Shown here: positions 61,162-64,000 of the stretch, piece after piece
How the letters are laid out: every line of letters starts with the position of its first letter
How positions within the stretch are numbered: position 1 is the stretch's first letter
Origin: Steromphala cineraria
Taxonomy: Eukaryota; Mollusca; Gastropoda; Trochida; Trochidae
Assembly (NCBI GenBank): GCA_916613615.1
Contig: OU744731.1
Span: 57,976,289 to 58,040,288, forward strand
Direction of reading: 5' to 3'
Length of the DNA: 64,000 nt
Notes under the pieces: model-generated
Database searches by the model: none
Told to the model about the DNA's origin: nothing
What the model saw: the letters and a program-made list of their open reading frames with translations, nothing else
Position numbers and translations under genes: made by a program

Positions 61162-62284
61162 TGAAAAAACAAAATAACACGTTGAGATTAAGCTATTTTA
61201 TTGGACTCATGATTGACACAACGTGGACAAAACTTTACTGAAAATGTAACCTTGTCAAGCGTTGTTCTCTAAATAATTGTATTATATCGCAGTGCCTCTG
61301 GTATCCGTCGTCCGCCTCAATCGTGGTGTTTTGTGTTAGGCTGCCGTTAGTAGGACAACATTGATTCCAAGAAGATTCAGCAGTGTTTTCAGTATCTTCA
61401 CACCTTTATGATTCACACCCACAAGTAAATTCCTGGTAAAATAATAGTTTCCTTCTCTATGTAGAATATCTTAGAGATATCCACTCTAACAACATTTCAC
61501 ACAGTTATCGATGTCAAAATTCCGAGTAATACTATCGCTCACTTTTCAGATGAATCTCCTGAGAATCAAATTTTTCCTCTGCAGTTATTTTTTACAATGT
61601 TTTCTTGAAAGAACGTCTCTTTTCATGGCACTGGTAGGTTTTCATACTTCGTCCCAGTTTTGCATGTTTATACATCCATTGTTCCCGTCTTAGTTCTCTT
61701 GGAAAATCTGGAAAACAAACAAAATCATTATCAACTCTTGTTCAAAAAATGTTTGAACTCTGCACTAACCTTGTTGAGTTTGGTTAAAAATTTAACAAAA
61801 GTAGAGTGACATCATTCCTGTAGTTCAGTCCCTTTAGAATATCCTTAATATATGTTAAAAACTTAGAATTTCGATAATATGGAACATTAGAATAAAACAT
61901 CATCTAGAATCACTTTCTTGTAAAGAGACTTTTTCACGTATCAAATAAAACATAACACTCACGTAAATCATCAGTATAGTAGATAGAAATAAAACTTACC
62001 GTCTTCAACAGGTCATTTTGGTTTCACTTTGGCACAGCAAACCGTCCGTTGCTTCCTTCGAATTCCTTTGGACCATGAGATGATATTCGGTCGTCATTCG
62101 ATGAAATAATTTAGTCTTCGCCGTACATACATGTGCATGGAAACGATTTGTCCCTTTCTGTGTGACTTGTGTTGAAACATCATCGTCTGATAAATTATCA
62201 TCAAATTGAAGATACTCGGACGTATGTCCCTCCAGAAACACTAAATTACCGCACACAATGTCAAGGGATAACACTTACAACGTC

Positions 62285-62293
62285 CCTTTTATA
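62285..62293 (-). promoter_or_regulatory. TATA box
   Basis: TATAAAAGG on the minus strand, a near-perfect core promoter element, 40-140 bases downstream of three CACGTG repeats and just upstream of an open stretch. Confidence 0.5.
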
Positions 62294-62330
62294 CCAAACC
62301 AAAACGATTACTCTCGTTTAGAACCATTTG

Positions 62331-62448
62331 CACGTGCATTAAGAATGTACTGGCTAAATAGTTGGGTCGCACGTGCAAGAATGTTCTGGCACGCTGGTTA
62401 TGACGAGTACGTTTTGAACAGTTTACACGTGCATTAAGAATGTACCGG
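62331..62448 (-). promoter_or_regulatory. Three CACGTG/AAGAATGT repeats
   Basis: Plus-strand reading: CACGTGCATTAAGAATGTAC at 62331, CACGTGCAAGAATGTTCTGG at 62370 and CACGTGCATTAAGAATGTAC at 62426. Each pairs an E-box with AGAATGT; the middle copy has AGAATGTTCT, matching a heat-shock-element type inverted GAA..TTC. Placed upstream of the minus-strand TATA box. A regulatory role is inferred. Confidence 0.55.
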
Positions 62449-62639
62449 TTTATCAGATTTGGGCATCTCAAAGGTTTTAAGGGAAAATTTATATTGAAAG
62501 ATGTTTCTTGTTTGATTGAGTTTCTGTTAAAATTTAGTATTTATCACATAGAGCCAATGTTGAATGTTGTAAAAACCTAGCCTGTATTTTAAGTCAGATA
62601 ACATACGCGTAACCGTCCATTTCACGAATGTACGATTAC

Positions 62640-63322
62640 TTATATGTTATCCTTAACAGAAATGCGTCCTTTAACACCAAGATTTTGGAGTTTGAATAAA
62701 AGCCCTTGTCTCCAGAGCATATCATAAGCTTTCTCGATATCTAAGAATACACATATCATATATTCTTGATTGCCAATAGCTTTCTGTGCCTCTGTTTGAA
62801 CACGAATGAGTTGGTCAGTGCATGAGCGATTTTTCCTAAAACCAGATTGAATCCTTGTTAGATGTTGATTGGACTTCATGTGATAACTAAGACGGTTAGT
62901 AACCAATCTTTCCATAATTTTGCACAAACTGGATGTAAGGGCAATTGGTCGATATGATGATGGTAATGATGTATCTTTTCCTGGTTTTGAATAGGAATCG
63001 CAACAGCCTCTGTCCACACTTTTGGGATTTCTCCACTAAGCCAACTTTGGTTAAGTATATCCATAACTATTTCTAATGAACTATTAGGCATACGTTTGAA
63101 TGGGTCATAGCAAAGGTCATCAGCCTCTGGTGATGTATGTTTGCCTTTATGGATTGCTGTTTTCAGCTCTGCAAAGGTGAATGGCATATCCAGTGGCAAA
63201 CACGGGTCTAATATTGCTTTCTCAATAAATGCGTTAAATTCATACTCTGTTGTTGTAATTTGGTCTTGAAAATCAGCGGGAAAGTTTTCTATGCTGCTGA
63301 CATTTTCAAATTGTTCAGCAAG
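62640..63322 (-). pseudogene. LINE reverse transcriptase, N-terminal half, frameshifted
   Basis: The first frame (from the truncation at 63322 down to about 62980) reads LLAEQFENVSSIENFP and FTFAELKTAIHKGKHTS, the pre-RT region before motif 1. A frameshift near 62980-63010 moves to a second frame with SSYRPIALTSSLCKIMERL (motif 2), QSGFRKNRSCTDQL and VFLDIEKAYDMLWRQGLL (motif A, with the first catalytic Asp). The frame then diverges after GVKGR near 62655. The F-A-D-D block and everything to the RNase H are missing. Jockey/I-type non-LTR affinity. Confidence 0.9.
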
Positions 63323-63336
63323 CAAGTTCATCAAGG

Positions 63337-64000
63337 CATAAGAACATCAATCATTTCCCTTTAATTTCCCGTTTACGTATCTATCAATAAATGTAAAGTT
63401 TTATTTCAGTAACGAACATGTTTTATACTTATTTTTAAGCTTGTCTTGTCCAATGTCGGATGGAAACTATTAACTAGTTCTTTCACACTGTCTTATCTCT
63501 CCACAAATAAATCCTTGAGAGAGAGATTTATGTTTATGCATAAATACATTAACTACTTATTGCCTGAAATGATTTATTGGTCTATCCATAGCAAACTGGT
63601 AATGTCATAACACTCAGTTTCTCTTACAATTGAAATAAAAAATAAAATAATTCCCAAGGTGCATTCAGACCCTGGTTTAAAAATCCAAAACCTTTTTTTC
63701 GGAATCACCTTACCTGGAGGCCAAAGTGTCAATATCATGGTGGCTGGAAAAAGACAACGTGTATTCAACGACAAACGCAATGGCCTTCAGCAGCATGCTT
63801 AATACTTCTAATGATGATCGATGCTGATTTATTCCCCTTAATACATATTTTTATAATGTTTTTCTTTGGTCATAAAGGTTATCTGCTTCTTTAATCCAAT
63901 GATGGATGTTGAATAAATATATTCATTATCCCTTTTGACAATTAAATGTTTATTTTGGCTGGTCAAGGACAGTCAATGTGACGCAATATTGTAAAAACTG
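63337..64000. other. Non-coding right flank
   Basis: AT-rich sequence beyond the LINE target duplication. The frame at 63574-63780 (-) has no domain. Confidence 0.6.

Larger units (their letters stand above)
61165..62640 (-). other. Non-LINE segment inside the LINE, with promoter-like features
   Basis: About 1.5 kb occupies the place of the distal reverse transcriptase. On the minus strand there are three CACGTG-containing repeats, a TATAAAAGG, an open stretch of about 270 bases (62274-62005) and a GTAAGT donor near 61999. Further on, a TTTTCCAG acceptor at about 61707 precedes FPRELRREQWMYKHAKLGR. That stretch faintly recalls the middle of THAP domains, but the flanking Cys/His ligands are not visible. 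Clear terminal repeats or target duplications were not found, so its origin is open. Confidence 0.4.
60332..63322 (-). mobile_element. 5'-truncated minus-strand LINE with internal replacement
   Basis: The 14-bp target duplication CAAGTTCATCAAGG is at 60318-60331 and 63323-63336. The 3' end (left) is a (CCTA)n tail on the minus strand preceded by GTGGCCCAACGTCGCCCTTA. Order from 63322 leftward: linker and N-terminal half of reverse transcriptase, then a 1.5-kb segment with no LINE coding (about 61165-62640), then RNase H and the C-terminal Cys/His region. Several frameshifts and stops show it is older than the two plus-strand LINEs. Confidence 0.88.

Noticed and set aside
61500..61710. THAP domain exon on the minus strand
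   Set aside because: FPRELRREQW resembles the THAP FP..W region, but the C2CH zinc ligands are not visible on either side.

Overview
The window looks like AT-rich nuclear DNA from an animal, most plausibly a marine invertebrate such as a bivalve mollusc. That placement is an inference from the mix of repeats: MITEs with TTAA target sites, hAT MITEs, a tRNA/LINE-tail type SINE, several 5'-truncated LINEs, minisatellites, and no long open frame. No intact host gene is recognisable. Everything coding-like belongs to, or sits inside, a mobile element. Most short open frames are chance or lie inside repeats. All similarities were judged by eye; no identity values were computed.

Region by region. 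1-11.8 kb is a tandem segmental duplication. Copy A (1-3743) and copy B (7864-11820) are about 7.86 kb apart, and a diverged third fragment lies at 4025-4450. The copies act as filled and empty sites for each other: an 822-bp hAT-like insertion and one MITE occur only in A, and a 1.26-kb composite element with a large palindrome occurs only in B. 12-15.4 kb holds diverged dispersed repeats, a SINE and a second palindrome composite. 15.81-23.43 kb is flanked by TTAA and has ends resembling the MITE ends. It contains two convergent gene candidates near its ends and a nested hAT MITE, so it may be a full-length relative of the MITEs. 23.4-32.2 kb is almost featureless, apart from one MITE and a tRNA-like relic.

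32.2-33.6 kb is a 55-bp minisatellite. 36.4-40.55 kb is a three-level nest: a 35-bp minisatellite is split by a MULE-like TIR element carrying a FLYWCH zinc-finger reading frame, and that element is split by a LINE that landed between its TATA box and its start codon. 43.2-44.1 kb is a second 5'-truncated LINE with clear target duplications. 44.58-44.81 kb is a long fold-back hairpin. 45-52 kb carries another MITE, a 425-bp TTAA element and diverged paralogues of 4.9-6 kb and 12-12.8 kb. 55.6-58.1 kb holds small tandem duplications. 58.67-59.71 kb is a third palindrome composite. 60.33-63.32 kb is a minus-strand LINE bounded by 14-bp target duplications, with most of its reverse transcriptase replaced by a 1.5-kb promoter-like segment.

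The most novel signal is the palindrome composites at 9.3, 15.1 and 59.6 kb. Each has a long inverted repeat whose tip is CCGAG(G/C)..GCGAGG or CCGAGGCGAAGCCGAGG, a hairpin with tandem G-A mismatches (two of the three contain the very stable GCGAAGC or GCGAAAGC mini-hairpin). Each lies only 3-4 bases from a separate segment bounded by its own short inverted repeats.
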